Below, one piece after another: positions 27,415 through 36,316 of a stretch of DNA of 64,000 bases. Origin of the DNA: Thermomicrobium sp. CFH 73360 (GTDB taxonomy: Bacteria; Chloroflexota; Chloroflexia; Thermomicrobiales; Thermomicrobiaceae). The stretch spans positions 686,636 to 750,635 of the forward strand of contig NZ_JAMSLS010000001.1 in NCBI RefSeq assembly GCF_023806465.1, read 5' to 3'. The position numbers and the translations under genes are program-made. Positions within the stretch are counted from its first letter, which is position 1. Each line of letters starts with the position of its first letter. The notes under the pieces are model-generated. The model searched no databases. It saw only the letters and a list, made by a program, of their open reading frames with translations, and was not told the DNA's origin.

Positions 27415-27894
27415 ATGGCCGAAAGCCCACAATTGGAGTCAGCCTCCAGTCAGAACTACACGGCGCTGACACGGGTGGTACGCGAACTTGTCGAGGTGAT
27501 GCGTCGCGCTGGACTCCAGCGACTCGAGGTGGTCCAGGGCGACCTCCGAATTACTCTTGAGTCGGCTCAAGTGACCTCGGCCGCCTTAACCACCACGAGC
27601 GTAGTTACCACCCCCGTCATAGCGCTGACGCCAGAAGTGCCCCCAACCGAGGAGCTTGAGACAATCACTGCACCGATGGTTGGCACCTTTTATGCTGCAC
27701 CACGCCCTGGCGCTGATCCATTCGTCCGGATCGGGGATCATGTGGAACCAGGGCAGGTCGTAGCGATCATCGAAGCGATGAAAGTGATGAACGAGATCGT
27801 CGCCGACCGTGCGGGTACCATCGTCGAGATTCTCGTCGAGAACGGGCAACCGGTAGAATACGGACAGCCACTCATGCGTCTACGACCGGACTGA
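27415..27894 (+). CDS. accB: Acetyl-CoA carboxylase biotin carboxyl carrier protein
   Basis: This 159-residue AccB has an N-terminal helical segment, a short variable linker and a C-terminal biotinyl domain with Lys123 in the canonical [10 protein letters not shown] motif. [18 protein letters not shown] (the AccB thumb region) is intact. It carries CO2 for fatty-acid synthesis. The efp-accB order is widespread in bacteria, which supports this one, rather than the carrier at 8840, as the housekeeping AccB. AccC does not follow here. Confidence 0.95.
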   Translation: MAESPQLESASSQNYTALTRVVRELVEVMRRAGLQRLEVVQGDLRITLESAQVTSAALTTTSVVTTPVIALTPEVPPTEELETITAPMVGTFYAAPRPGADPFVRIGDHVEPGQVVAIIEAMKVMNEIVADRAGTIVEILVENGQPVEYGQPLMRLRPD

Positions 27895-27909
27895 CGCCAG
27901 GAGGAGAGC

Positions 27910-29157
27910 GTGCTCGGGAGTGAGACAATTGGCGTCGCTGAGCTGACGCAGCGGATCAAAGACCTCCTTGAGGCTCAGCCCGAGCTCCAGTTTGTGCGCG
28001 TGCGTGGCGAAATCACCAACGCTCGAACCTATGCGAGCGGACATTGGTACTTCAGCTTACGCGAGGGAGAAGTACAACTCCGCTGCGTGCTCTTCCGTAG
28101 TGCTGCCCAGTGGCTTCCATATCTGCCGCATGACGGTGACGAGGTCATCGCCACCGGCTCGATAGGCGTCTACGAGCGTGATGGGGTGTACCAGCTCTAC
28201 GTCGACCACCTTGAACCACTGGGCGACGGTGCTTTGCGGCAGCAGTTGGAACTCTTAAAGCAAAAGCTGGAGCGTGAGGGGCTGTTTGACGAAGCACGCA
28301 AGCGCTCACTGCCACCGCTCCCGCGCTGTATCGCTGTGGTCACCTCACCGCACGGTGCAGTCTGGCACGACATCCAGAGTGTCCTCCGTCGTCGTTATCC
28401 CTACGTGCACCTGATCCTTGCCCCAGCGCGTGTCCAGGGTGACGGCGCAGTTGAGTCACTGGTTGCAGCACTCCAAGCCATCCAAGCCGATGGACGAGCA
28501 CAGGTGGTTATCATCGCGCGCGGAGGCGGATCGCTAGAGGATCTTTGGGCCTTTAATGACGAACGGCTCGCCCGGACCGTCTTCGCTTGCCGCATACCCG
28601 TCGTCTCGGCGGTGGGGCACCAAACTGACTGGACCATCTGTGACTACGTCGCTGACCTCCGTGCGCCGACCCCCTCGGCTGCCGCGGAGATCGTGACGCC
28701 ATACGACCGCGCGACACTCCTCAGTTGGTTACACGGCTTCTCAGAGCGGCTTAACGAACAGATCGCTCGACGAGTCGAGGCATCCCGCGAGCACGTGAAC
28801 CAGCTGGAACATCGGCTCCAGCGCGCCGCTCCGCGTCATCGCATGGACAACCTACGGCAACGTCTGGACCAGTCAGCACAGCGACTCGATCTCGCGATAA
28901 CACATCACTTGCTTCGGGCGCGTAACCAGGTTCGCACACTCGCCCGGGAACTGGAACTCCTGAGTCCCTACGGTCCCCTCGAGCGTGGCTATCTCCTGGC
29001 TGAGGACATGGCCAGCGGTAACCTCGTCCGGTCGGCAAACCACGTGACGATCGGGCAACGGCTTCGACTCCACTTCAGCGACGGCACTGCTGAAACATCT
29101 GTACAGGCGGTACAGCCAAAGGGAACGGGAGGGGGATCACATGGCCGAGCACCGTGA
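27910..29157 (+). CDS. xseA: Exodeoxyribonuclease VII large subunit
   Basis: XseA degrades single-stranded DNA together with XseB. The 415-residue protein has an N-terminal OB-fold (VRVRGEITNARTYASGHWYFSLRE), the catalytic-domain motif AVVTSPHGAVWHDI, and ARGGGSLEDLWAFNDERLAR, followed by a long helical region that binds XseB. The C-terminal GYLL...VTIGQRLRLHFSDG is typical. A GTG at 27910 follows CCAGGAGGAG. Its end overlaps xseB. Confidence 0.97.
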   Translation: MLGSETIGVAELTQRIKDLLEAQPELQFVRVRGEITNARTYASGHWYFSLREGEVQLRCVLFRSAAQWLPYLPHDGDEVIATGSIGVYERDGVYQLYVDHLEPLGDGALRQQLELLKQKLEREGLFDEARKRSLPPLPRCIAVVTSPHGAVWHDIQSVLRRRYPYVHLILAPARVQGDGAVESLVAALQAIQADGRAQVVIIARGGGSLEDLWAFNDERLARTVFACRIPVVSAVGHQTDWTICDYVADLRAPTPSAAAEIVTPYDRATLLSWLHGFSERLNEQIARRVEASREHVNQLEHRLQRAAPRHRMDNLRQRLDQSAQRLDLAITHHLLRARNQVRTLARELELLSPYGPLERGYLLAEDMASGNLVRSANHVTIGQRLRLHFSDGTAETSVQAVQPKGTGGGSHGRAP

Positions 29158-29434
29158 CGGCGCTGCTGTCCCGCCACATCCGATCGATCTCTTTGAAGCG
29201 ATGGTGAGTGAGGTGGAGTTAATTGTCCAAAAGCTCGAAGCCGGCGACCTCCCTCTGGCCGAAGCGATCCGCGAGTATCAGCGCGGGATTGAGCTCATTC
29301 GTCGCTGCAACGAAGTACTCGATCAGGCCGAGCTCCAGATCTCGCAATTGCGGACCGGTTTCGTCGGATACGAAGGATCAGCGAACACCTTCGGGTTCCT
29401 CAACGGAGAGGACGAGGACCTCCCATTCTCGTGA
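29141..29434 (+). CDS. xseB: Exodeoxyribonuclease VII small subunit
   Basis: The 97-residue protein contains the XseB core LFEAMVSEVELIVQKLEAGDLPLAEAIREYQRGIELIRRCNEVLDQAE-type helix-turn-helix, with Leu/Glu pattern across about residues 15-65, and a C-terminal extension. It starts inside the xseA 3' end (17-bp overlap), consistent with coupled, stoichiometric production. Confidence 0.93.
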   Translation: MAEHRDGAAVPPHPIDLFEAMVSEVELIVQKLEAGDLPLAEAIREYQRGIELIRRCNEVLDQAELQISQLRTGFVGYEGSANTFGFLNGEDEDLPFS

Positions 29435-31069
29435 AGGTTTCCCCCACCCTTTCCTCTCCACTACCACAATCCCGCCCCACCGGACTGAGTCGGCAGCGAT
29501 GTCACTCTGTGGCCGATAGAGATACGGTCGTTCAATCGGACGTTGATGCCACGAGTTCCAGACACGCACATCCGCCAGGCACGAGCACTACTCATCTCGA
29601 TCCAGTCCCAGAGGTGGCAAGACGGAACACATTCTGTCGCCCTCCTGGCTGGGCCGGCGTTCTTCAGGGAGAGGAACTCCTTACCACGATCTGCTCCCGT
29701 GGTGAGCGTGACGACACGGCGCGACATCACCACACCGCCACCCGGCCTTTCCTGACGTACCCCGGTTTCACAGAGCGAGGGTATGTCGGACAAGGCCAGC
29801 CATCGTCACCTCCTTGTCTGTTCACCGCAACCTCCGGACCTCCGACCTCGCCAGCACCCTCGGTGCAAGGTGCAGCACATCGCTCGCCCGCGTCCCAGCG
29901 ATTATCACGACGAATGTCGGCGGAGAGGCTCGGTATGCCAACGCACTCTGGCCGCTTTTTCGCCTGGTCATCGTGCCGGAATCGGCCACCACGACAACGC
30001 TCCTCACACTCCACCCTCCATGCCTACGCCATGACCAGCGAGACACGTCTCACTTCTCACCGGGAGGAACCCCACGCATTGGGGATGAAAATCGACGCCA
30101 GCACTGCGTCTCATCCCTGCCCGGAAGAACCCCAGGCCAGAGAATCCACCGTGACGCGCTGCGCCCAACACACCGCAATCGTTCGGGCGCTAGGCACACT
30201 CCCCTATGGGATGTGTCACGCGTGGTTCTGAGGTTGGGCGTTGACATCACACGCTGGTGTCCCTATTATCTTCTTTCCATTTCTTCCGCACAGTATGCAG
30301 AGCGCAAGAGGGAACAACGGAGCACGGTGCATGCCGTACCCGACCCTCCTTCAGACGTCGCGCAGGACGTCCGGCGGGAGCTTACCCTGGCTTCCGAGAA
30401 TCTGCAGTGATGGTGAAGACTCAACCGCTCTCCTTCACGCCCCAATGCGACGAACAACGTACGACTCACCCTGACGTGCACGAGCATCAGCGGTCTCGTA
30501 GCAAGAAGCGATCGATGAGCGCGATCGATCAAGCCCCGCATTACCCCATTCTCACGCCTGTAGCGAAACTAGACGGCCACGGCGTAGTCACCCGCTGCAG
30601 GGTCTCGCCCTACCGCAAGGAGCTCGCGACACAGAATGCTTGGGAGGCAGCAGAGGAAGCATCCTCGACCATTTCCCCAGTCCACACCTTCTGGTCTGGC
30701 GCTCCAAGGCTCCGTGCTCACTCCAGCGCGGACGAGCACTGACCACGCGTCGTCGCGCGTCTGACACTCCTTGGTTAGGCAACACCGGTCACGCTCGCGG
30801 GACGTGAAACATACCGCTCGGGCGGGCGGCAAAGCCCACTCGATGAAGCAGCCAGGACTCGGCAAAGGGAACCACACGGGTCGACTCCTCACGGTCCTGC
30901 ATCACCCCGGACATTTTGGTCAGTCATTCTGGCCTGAACCTTCATCCTCATACGGTCCCCCTCTCTTCACTCATCACTGCCCCCGACTACCCGCACATCT
31001 GCCTGCTCGGCACCGCGCCCGACATCCCTCCCTAGGGGCAGCAACGACCCTCCGCCGAGAGGAGGACTC
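29435..31069. other. Long gene-poor stretch between xseB and the subtilase gene
   Basis: About 1.6 kb with several overlapping frames of low-complexity, arginine-, serine- and histidine-rich composition but none that I believe is coding. It does hold a consensus promoter at 30241-30269, a CRISPR-repeat-like hairpin at 30063-30090, and a perfect 7-bp inverted repeat (GATCGAT/ATCGATC) at 30510-30530. Confidence 0.6.
30241..30269 (+). promoter_or_regulatory. Consensus promoter with no obvious gene
   Basis: TTGACA at 30241-30246, a 17-bp spacer and TATTAT at 30264-30269 make a near-consensus sigma-70-type promoter reading rightward. The nearest credible coding start is ~800 bp downstream (31070). 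A small RNA, a long leader or an unrecognised short gene could be produced. Confidence 0.6.
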
Positions 31070-32989
31070 ATGACAGCGTCTCGTTGGATCCGTTCGACCA
31101 TCGCACTTGCTCTTGCCCTGCAGCTCTTCGTCGCGGCCATCGCCGCGGCTCGTGCCGACGGGCCACCAGGCCGTTACATCGTCATGCTGGCCAGCAGTGA
31201 AACGAATGCGTTTGCCCCGCTCCGTCGCAGCCAGGTCCAGGAACTGGCTCGAGAAGTCGGTGCCCAGCCGGAACACGTCTACGACACTGTCCTGAACGGA
31301 TTCGCGGGCCATCTCACCCCACGGCAAGTGCAACGGCTTCTCCAGACTGGCCGCGTCGCTGCCGTCTTGCCAGATGCGGAGACACACCTCGCGGCACAGA
31401 CTATCCCTAGCGGTGTCCAACGGATCGGCACGCTGGCGAACGCAACTGCCAAAATCGACGGTATCGATGATCCGCTCCCAATCGACATTGCAGTGCTGGA
31501 TACTGGCATCGACCCCAGTCACCCCGATCTGAACGTCGTCGGGGGCTACGACTGCTCTGGCAGCGGCAGCTGGATCGATCGCCACGGGCACGGGACACAC
31601 GTCGCCGGGATCATCGGCGCGCGGGACAACGGCATTGGTGTCGTTGGCGTCGCACCGGGAGCTCGCCTCTGGGCCGTCAAGGTCTTTGGAGACAACGGGA
31701 CGGGCTATGTCTCTTGGCTGATCTGTGGACTCAATTGGGTCGCCAGCAACGCTAGCACGATCCGCGTCGCCAACTACAGCGGCGGTGCAAGTGGTACTGA
31801 CACCCCAAACTGCGGCGGGACGAGCGATCCATTGCATCAGGCGGTCTGCCGAGTGGTCCAGGCTGGTGTCACGCTTGTCGTCGCAGCCGGGAACGACGGG
31901 CGTGACGCCAGTAACACCATTCCGGCTGCCTATCCCGAATCGATCACGGTCGGCGCAATTGTGGATACAGACGGGCAACCCGGTGGACTCGGCCCAAGTA
32001 CAAGCTATGGGGCGGACGATACCCGCGCCTCATTCTCGAACTACGGAACCGCGGTTGATCTCTACGCCCCAGGTGTCTCAATCCTCTCCACCGTTCCCGG
32101 TGGCGGTTATCAGCGCTGGAGTGGCACCAGCATGGCCACACCGCACGTCACTGGAGCTGCGGCACTGTATCTCGTTCAGAACCCGGGCGCTTCTCCAGCA
32201 CAGGTACATAGCTTCCTCACCTCCGTCGGCGAAGCTGGTTCATGGGACAGCTTCGGACAGCGGCTCGTGCGTGTCGACTGGAGTGAAGGTGGCTCAAGTG
32301 ACAGTGGCTCCGGCGGCGGAACAACACCCAACACGCGTGACGTCGCCATCGCTGGATTGAGCGTACCCAGCACGGTCACACTTGGGAGCAGCGTAACGAT
32401 CCAGGTCACAGTACGCAACAAAGGAACGACGAGCGAGACAGTGACAGTGACCCTTTCAGCGAACGACAACATGGTTGAAACACCGCGCAGTCTCTCATTA
32501 GCTGCGGGCGCGAGCTCCACTGTGAGCTTTCGTTGGCAGCCAGCCAGTGCCGGCACCTATATCCTCCAGGCGACCGCCACAATTTCCGCCGAGGATGCCG
32601 ATCCAAGCGATAACCAGCGGAGCGCAACCGTCACCGTCACTCAACAGGTTCGCGATGTCGCGATCACAGAACTCAGTGCGCCCTCTAGCCTCACTCGCGG
32701 TCAAAGCGCGAGGGTCACTGTCACACTGGTGAATCTTGGGACGAGTAGCGTCAGCGTCACCGTTACCTTGACAGCTGATCCGCGCAATGCTGCGATGGGA
32801 ACCGTCAGCAGCAAGGTCAGCCTCAGCCCCGGTCAAACCCGCACGATCAGCTTCACTTGGCGCACGAACAGCCGTACCGCCCCTGGAACGTACACACTGA
32901 TCGCCTCCGCTCCGCTCAGCGACGACGCCAATCCAGCCGACAACACCCGGACAACAACGATTACGGTCACGTCCACGCTCCGCCGCTGA
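31070..32989 (+). CDS. Secreted subtilisin-like serine protease (S8) with two CARDB domains
   Basis: The 639-residue protein has a signal peptide (about 1-29), then an I9-type propeptide inhibitor (about 33-108; RYIVML...VLNGFAGHLT). The S8 catalytic domain has Asp144 (AVLDTGID), His174 (HGHGTHVAG) and Ser354 (SGTSMATPH). Two ~105-residue CARDB-type immunoglobulin-like domains follow, each starting RDVAI; both have the NKG/NLGT...VTVTL pattern. They may anchor the enzyme to the cell surface or to substrate. The ATG at 31070 has GAGGAG upstream. It is probably an extracellular protease feeding peptide import. Confidence 0.94.
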   Translation: MTASRWIRSTIALALALQLFVAAIAAARADGPPGRYIVMLASSETNAFAPLRRSQVQELAREVGAQPEHVYDTVLNGFAGHLTPRQVQRLLQTGRVAAVLPDAETHLAAQTIPSGVQRIGTLANATAKIDGIDDPLPIDIAVLDTGIDPSHPDLNVVGGYDCSGSGSWIDRHGHGTHVAGIIGARDNGIGVVGVAPGARLWAVKVFGDNGTGYVSWLICGLNWVASNASTIRVANYSGGASGTDTPNCGGTSDPLHQAVCRVVQAGVTLVVAAGNDGRDASNTIPAAYPESITVGAIVDTDGQPGGLGPSTSYGADDTRASFSNYGTAVDLYAPGVSILSTVPGGGYQRWSGTSMATPHVTGAAALYLVQNPGASPAQVHSFLTSVGEAGSWDSFGQRLVRVDWSEGGSSDSGSGGGTTPNTRDVAIAGLSVPSTVTLGSSVTIQVTVRNKGTTSETVTVTLSANDNMVETPRSLSLAAGASSTVSFRWQPASAGTYILQATATISAEDADPSDNQRSATVTVTQQVRDVAITELSAPSSLTRGQSARVTVTLVNLGTSSVSVTVTLTADPRNAAMGTVSSKVSLSPGQTRTISFTWRTNSRTAPGTYTLIASAPLSDDANPADNTRTTTITVTSTLRR

Positions 32990-33005
32990 ACCGCCGACAC
33001 GACCT

Positions 33006-33050
33006 CACAGCGGGGTGGTCAGGAGCTTTCCGGTCACCCCGCTGTGTTTC
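33006..33050 (+). terminator. Terminator of the subtilase gene
   Basis: A perfect 12-bp inverted repeat (CACAGCGGGGTG / CACCCCGCTGTG, loop of 17) starts 16 bp after the stop and is followed by TTTCG. Confidence 0.75.
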
Positions 33051-33896
33051 GCCTGGAACACTCCCGAGCGGTTCTTCTGTTCAAACGCTGCCATGTCGAT
33101 GCGAAGAACTTTGTGAAGCAAAGAAGCCGGAACCTTCGCTTGTCGCTTCTGAGGAGGCTGCGCCCAGATCTCACAGGTTGCTTGCATCGAACGTTGTGAT
33201 GATCACCTTTTGCCTTCTGGTGCTCCCTGTTGGCCATCAGACTTCACGAGAGGACGCGCACCTTGCCTCACCGAGTAGTGACACGGGCCAGTGCGCCCGG
33301 CTTCGCCAGATCGCGACACTTTTGCCTCGCCTACCGGCTCAAGCCACTGGAACTCGCCTCGAACATTCACACACTGGTTCACAAGTGCGTCCTTCGTCCA
33401 AAGTACATGATCCATTTTGTTCCATCTCAGTGCTCCTACACCTCCTTCCTTCCCCAAAGAATCAGGTAATTCACCCTCCTTATACTCTGCTCCGTCACAA
33501 CATTCGGTGACAAATTCTTTTACCTGTGTTCTCCTCGGAGTGCTTGAGAGAAGCACGGCGCACCCCCCAAACGCGTGCCCTGTTCGTCAGCCGCGAAACT
33601 CGATGCCGACCAAGAGTCATCGCACAGAACGTGCCGTTGTGTGAGAGAGCCCTATCGTGCGCTCGGTCGTCACTATGTCTCCTTGGCCCGCCTTCATTCC
33701 CTGACACAGGGGTTCTGTTGGAGAGAGCCTTCGAGGGTTGTTTCTGCTCTCTCAGCCATCCTTCACACGCTTGCTCCCGGATAGACCGGCCACTCCCGCC
33801 GCTCGACGTGCCGGGCAAGGCATCGCCCTCTTGCGCCATACCTGCCGATCCGGTACGCTCGCGGTGACGGTAACGCATGAGTCAGCGGAGTGACCC
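33051..33896. other. Gene-free gap
   Basis: About 850 bp between the subtilase terminator and the next gene. No frame shows coding character and I recognise no RNA. A TATACT hexamer near 33481 has no matching -35. Confidence 0.5.
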
Positions 33897-35777
33897 GTGA
33901 CTGGTCTCACCGGTCGGGCCGCACCGAAGTTATCTGGTCCGTCCTTTCCGGTTGCCGCACCGGACGTTGCCCTCTGGGCAATCGTCGCGGTAGCCCTTGC
34001 CCTGGTGCTCGGGCTGCAGGCAACACGCGTCTTTGTCTCCGACCTCGTCTTTGTCATCGACCAGAGCCGTCGAACGCTCCTACTCCTCCTTGTGACGGCG
34101 ATATTCGCTAGCCCTCTGCTTGCCCCACTCGTCGGTAAGCTCAGCGGGGGCCGCCTCCTCTTGGTCGCGATGGTGCTGCTCATTGCCGCACGGACTGGGC
34201 TTCAGCTTGTCGATTGGCCACCGGGCCGTGTCGCACTTGGTGCGCTTGGGGTCATCGCCTTTGGATGGGCACTTCTCCCGTTGCTTCGCTGGCGCGCTCG
34301 AGCGGGCTTGGGAATCCTGGCCGGGACAGCACTTGACATCGCACTCCGTACGACCCGCGACACGCTCGACCTTCCGTGGCAGGCAGGAATCGGGAGTCAT
34401 CTCGCCACTGCGGTGCTGGCCATCATCTTCCTTGTCGCCGTCGGGCTCATCGCGATTGACCGAGGGCCGGTCGAGCCACGAGGCGCGATCGGCTTCCTGG
34501 CACTGGGGCCGGCACTCGGCCTCCTGCACCTGGTGACCGGAAACCTCGGCTTTGCGATTGTGCATACCGGCTGGGACCTGCTGTTCGCGACTGCTCTTCT
34601 GGGACTTGCGCTCGTGCTTGGCCTCCTCGTCGCGCCACTCGCGGCGCACCACTGGAGCGGTTGGATCACAACCACCGGCGCAGGAGCCGTCGGACTCTGG
34701 CTGGCCTGGGGAACGGGTTGGCCCGCTGCGCTCGGATTAGCGCTGGCTGTTGCCAGCTGGGCAATCTTTACGCTGACGGCAGCAATGGGAGGGCGCCTCC
34801 TCCGCAGTCCGGCCAGCGTTGGTCGAGCCGGTTTGGCACTCGCGCTCGGTCAGCTCCTGCAGGTTGCACTCTTGTTCCGCTACTACACGGCGACCGGAGA
34901 CCGCTGGATACCATTCGTGCTGTGGGCACTCCTCGCTCTTATCGTCGCGCTCGACTGGCCAAGTGGCTGGCCATCCGGCGCGGTCGCGCTCCTTCCACAC
35001 GTGACCCTCGGCATGCTCCTCCCATTCGCTGCCGCCATCGCCTGGCAAGCACTCAGTAGACAAGCGCCACCCCCAGCATTCGCCCCGAGTTCCGAACTCG
35101 TCGTAATGACGTACAATATCCAATCTGGCTACGACCGCCACCAACGCTGGGACTTAGAAGCAACCGCTCGCGTTATTGAGACTGCTCACCCAGACATCGT
35201 CCTGCTACAGGAAGTCAGCCGCGGCTGGCTCGTCACTTCCAGTGCCGACCAGCTGACATGGCTGGCACGGCGGCTCGGCATGCACGCCAGTTGGGGTCCC
35301 GCAAGCACAGACGGACTCTGGGGAAACGCCGTGCTTACCCGCGCACAGCCGTTGGAAGAGCAAGTTGTACACTTCCGTACGACCCAGAACCTTCGCCGAG
35401 GGGCTATCATCGTCCGGCTGGCCACGCCAACCATATCCGTCTGGGCTGCCAGCACGCACCTCGACGATCCGCGGTCAGCATCTGCGGTGCGACTGGCCCA
35501 GATTGAGGAACTCCTTGTCTCTCTTCAGCCAGTACGCCCGCTTGTCCTCGGTGGCGACCTCAATGCCGATCCCGAAAGCACAGAACTCGCCCGGCTTCAG
35601 TCAGCCGGCCTCCGCGACGCTGCCGCAGCAGTCGGCGCCATCATGCCTACGTCTGCTGACGCGCGTCGTATCGACTACGTGCTCGTAACCGACGAGCTTG
35701 AACCGGTTGCTGGGAGTGTTCTCGACGTGACCGCCTCGGACCATCGCCCCGTTATCGTCCGGCTCGTGATGCGCTGA
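33897..35777 (+). CDS. Multi-pass membrane protein with C-terminal endonuclease/exonuclease/phosphatase domain
   Basis: The 626-residue protein has roughly ten to twelve hydrophobic helices in residues 1-390, then a soluble EEP (DNase I-like) domain in about 400-626. EEP motifs are seen: VMTYNIQSG, DIVLLQEVS (metal Glu), LGGDLNADPES (Asn), RIDYVLV and SDHRPVIV (catalytic His). Similar domains act as phosphodiesterases, sphingomyelinases or nucleases; the membrane part suggests a lipid or envelope substrate, but this is inference. The start is a GTG. No linked genes reveal its pathway. Confidence 0.8.
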   Translation: MTGLTGRAAPKLSGPSFPVAAPDVALWAIVAVALALVLGLQATRVFVSDLVFVIDQSRRTLLLLLVTAIFASPLLAPLVGKLSGGRLLLVAMVLLIAARTGLQLVDWPPGRVALGALGVIAFGWALLPLLRWRARAGLGILAGTALDIALRTTRDTLDLPWQAGIGSHLATAVLAIIFLVAVGLIAIDRGPVEPRGAIGFLALGPALGLLHLVTGNLGFAIVHTGWDLLFATALLGLALVLGLLVAPLAAHHWSGWITTTGAGAVGLWLAWGTGWPAALGLALAVASWAIFTLTAAMGGRLLRSPASVGRAGLALALGQLLQVALLFRYYTATGDRWIPFVLWALLALIVALDWPSGWPSGAVALLPHVTLGMLLPFAAAIAWQALSRQAPPPAFAPSSELVVMTYNIQSGYDRHQRWDLEATARVIETAHPDIVLLQEVSRGWLVTSSADQLTWLARRLGMHASWGPASTDGLWGNAVLTRAQPLEEQVVHFRTTQNLRRGAIIVRLATPTISVWAASTHLDDPRSASAVRLAQIEELLVSLQPVRPLVLGGDLNADPESTELARLQSAGLRDAAAAVGAIMPTSADARRIDYVLVTDELEPVAGSVLDVTASDHRPVIVRLVMR

Positions 35778-36316
35778 GCAGACGCTCTCTCCGGACAAGA
35801 GGGCCATCACCGAATGTTCCCGGTTCGTCTGACTTCTTCCCAGAGTTCCTCCGTTCCTCGGCCAGGTGCCCTCGCCACGATCGCACCAGCCGCCGCGAGA
35901 CCGAAGAGGATTCTTCTTATCTCCAAGGTGGTCGTCCCCGCGGCCCCCAAATAGGCCAGTCCAGAGTTTCTCCAAGACAGGGACACTTACCACTCCGTGA
36001 GTGCGTCTTCTCGCCCTGAGCCGCTCACCGGGGCACCACGCACCTCCCGCCGGATTGGCCGACGAGGTCACTGATAGCTCGCGTCGACACGAAAGGACGA
36101 CGACAAACCGGTATCTTCACGGTGCAGCGCAAAGGCTGAGATGGCAGCACGCCGCATGTCATTCTCGGTTGTGTGGCAGAGAGGAGATCCCTCTCAGGAC
36201 GAAATCCGTCATACGTTGCCGGCCGGATGCCCACTCCACAGGAGAAGCCGCACGCGCTCTTGCGAGACAAGCGGTATCCTGGAAAGCCGGTTCGTGACAG
36301 AGGCTCCAGAAGCGAC
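35778..36316. other. Intergenic gap
   Basis: About 540 bp. The next frame is open from 36173, but its first ~48 residues (very Arg/Ser/Pro-rich) look non-coding. No promoter or RNA is recognised. Confidence 0.45.

Noticed and set aside
29431-30231. 266-residue plus-strand frame after xseB
   Set aside because: Low-complexity Ser/Arg/His/Thr-rich translation, no start signal, no recognisable motif.
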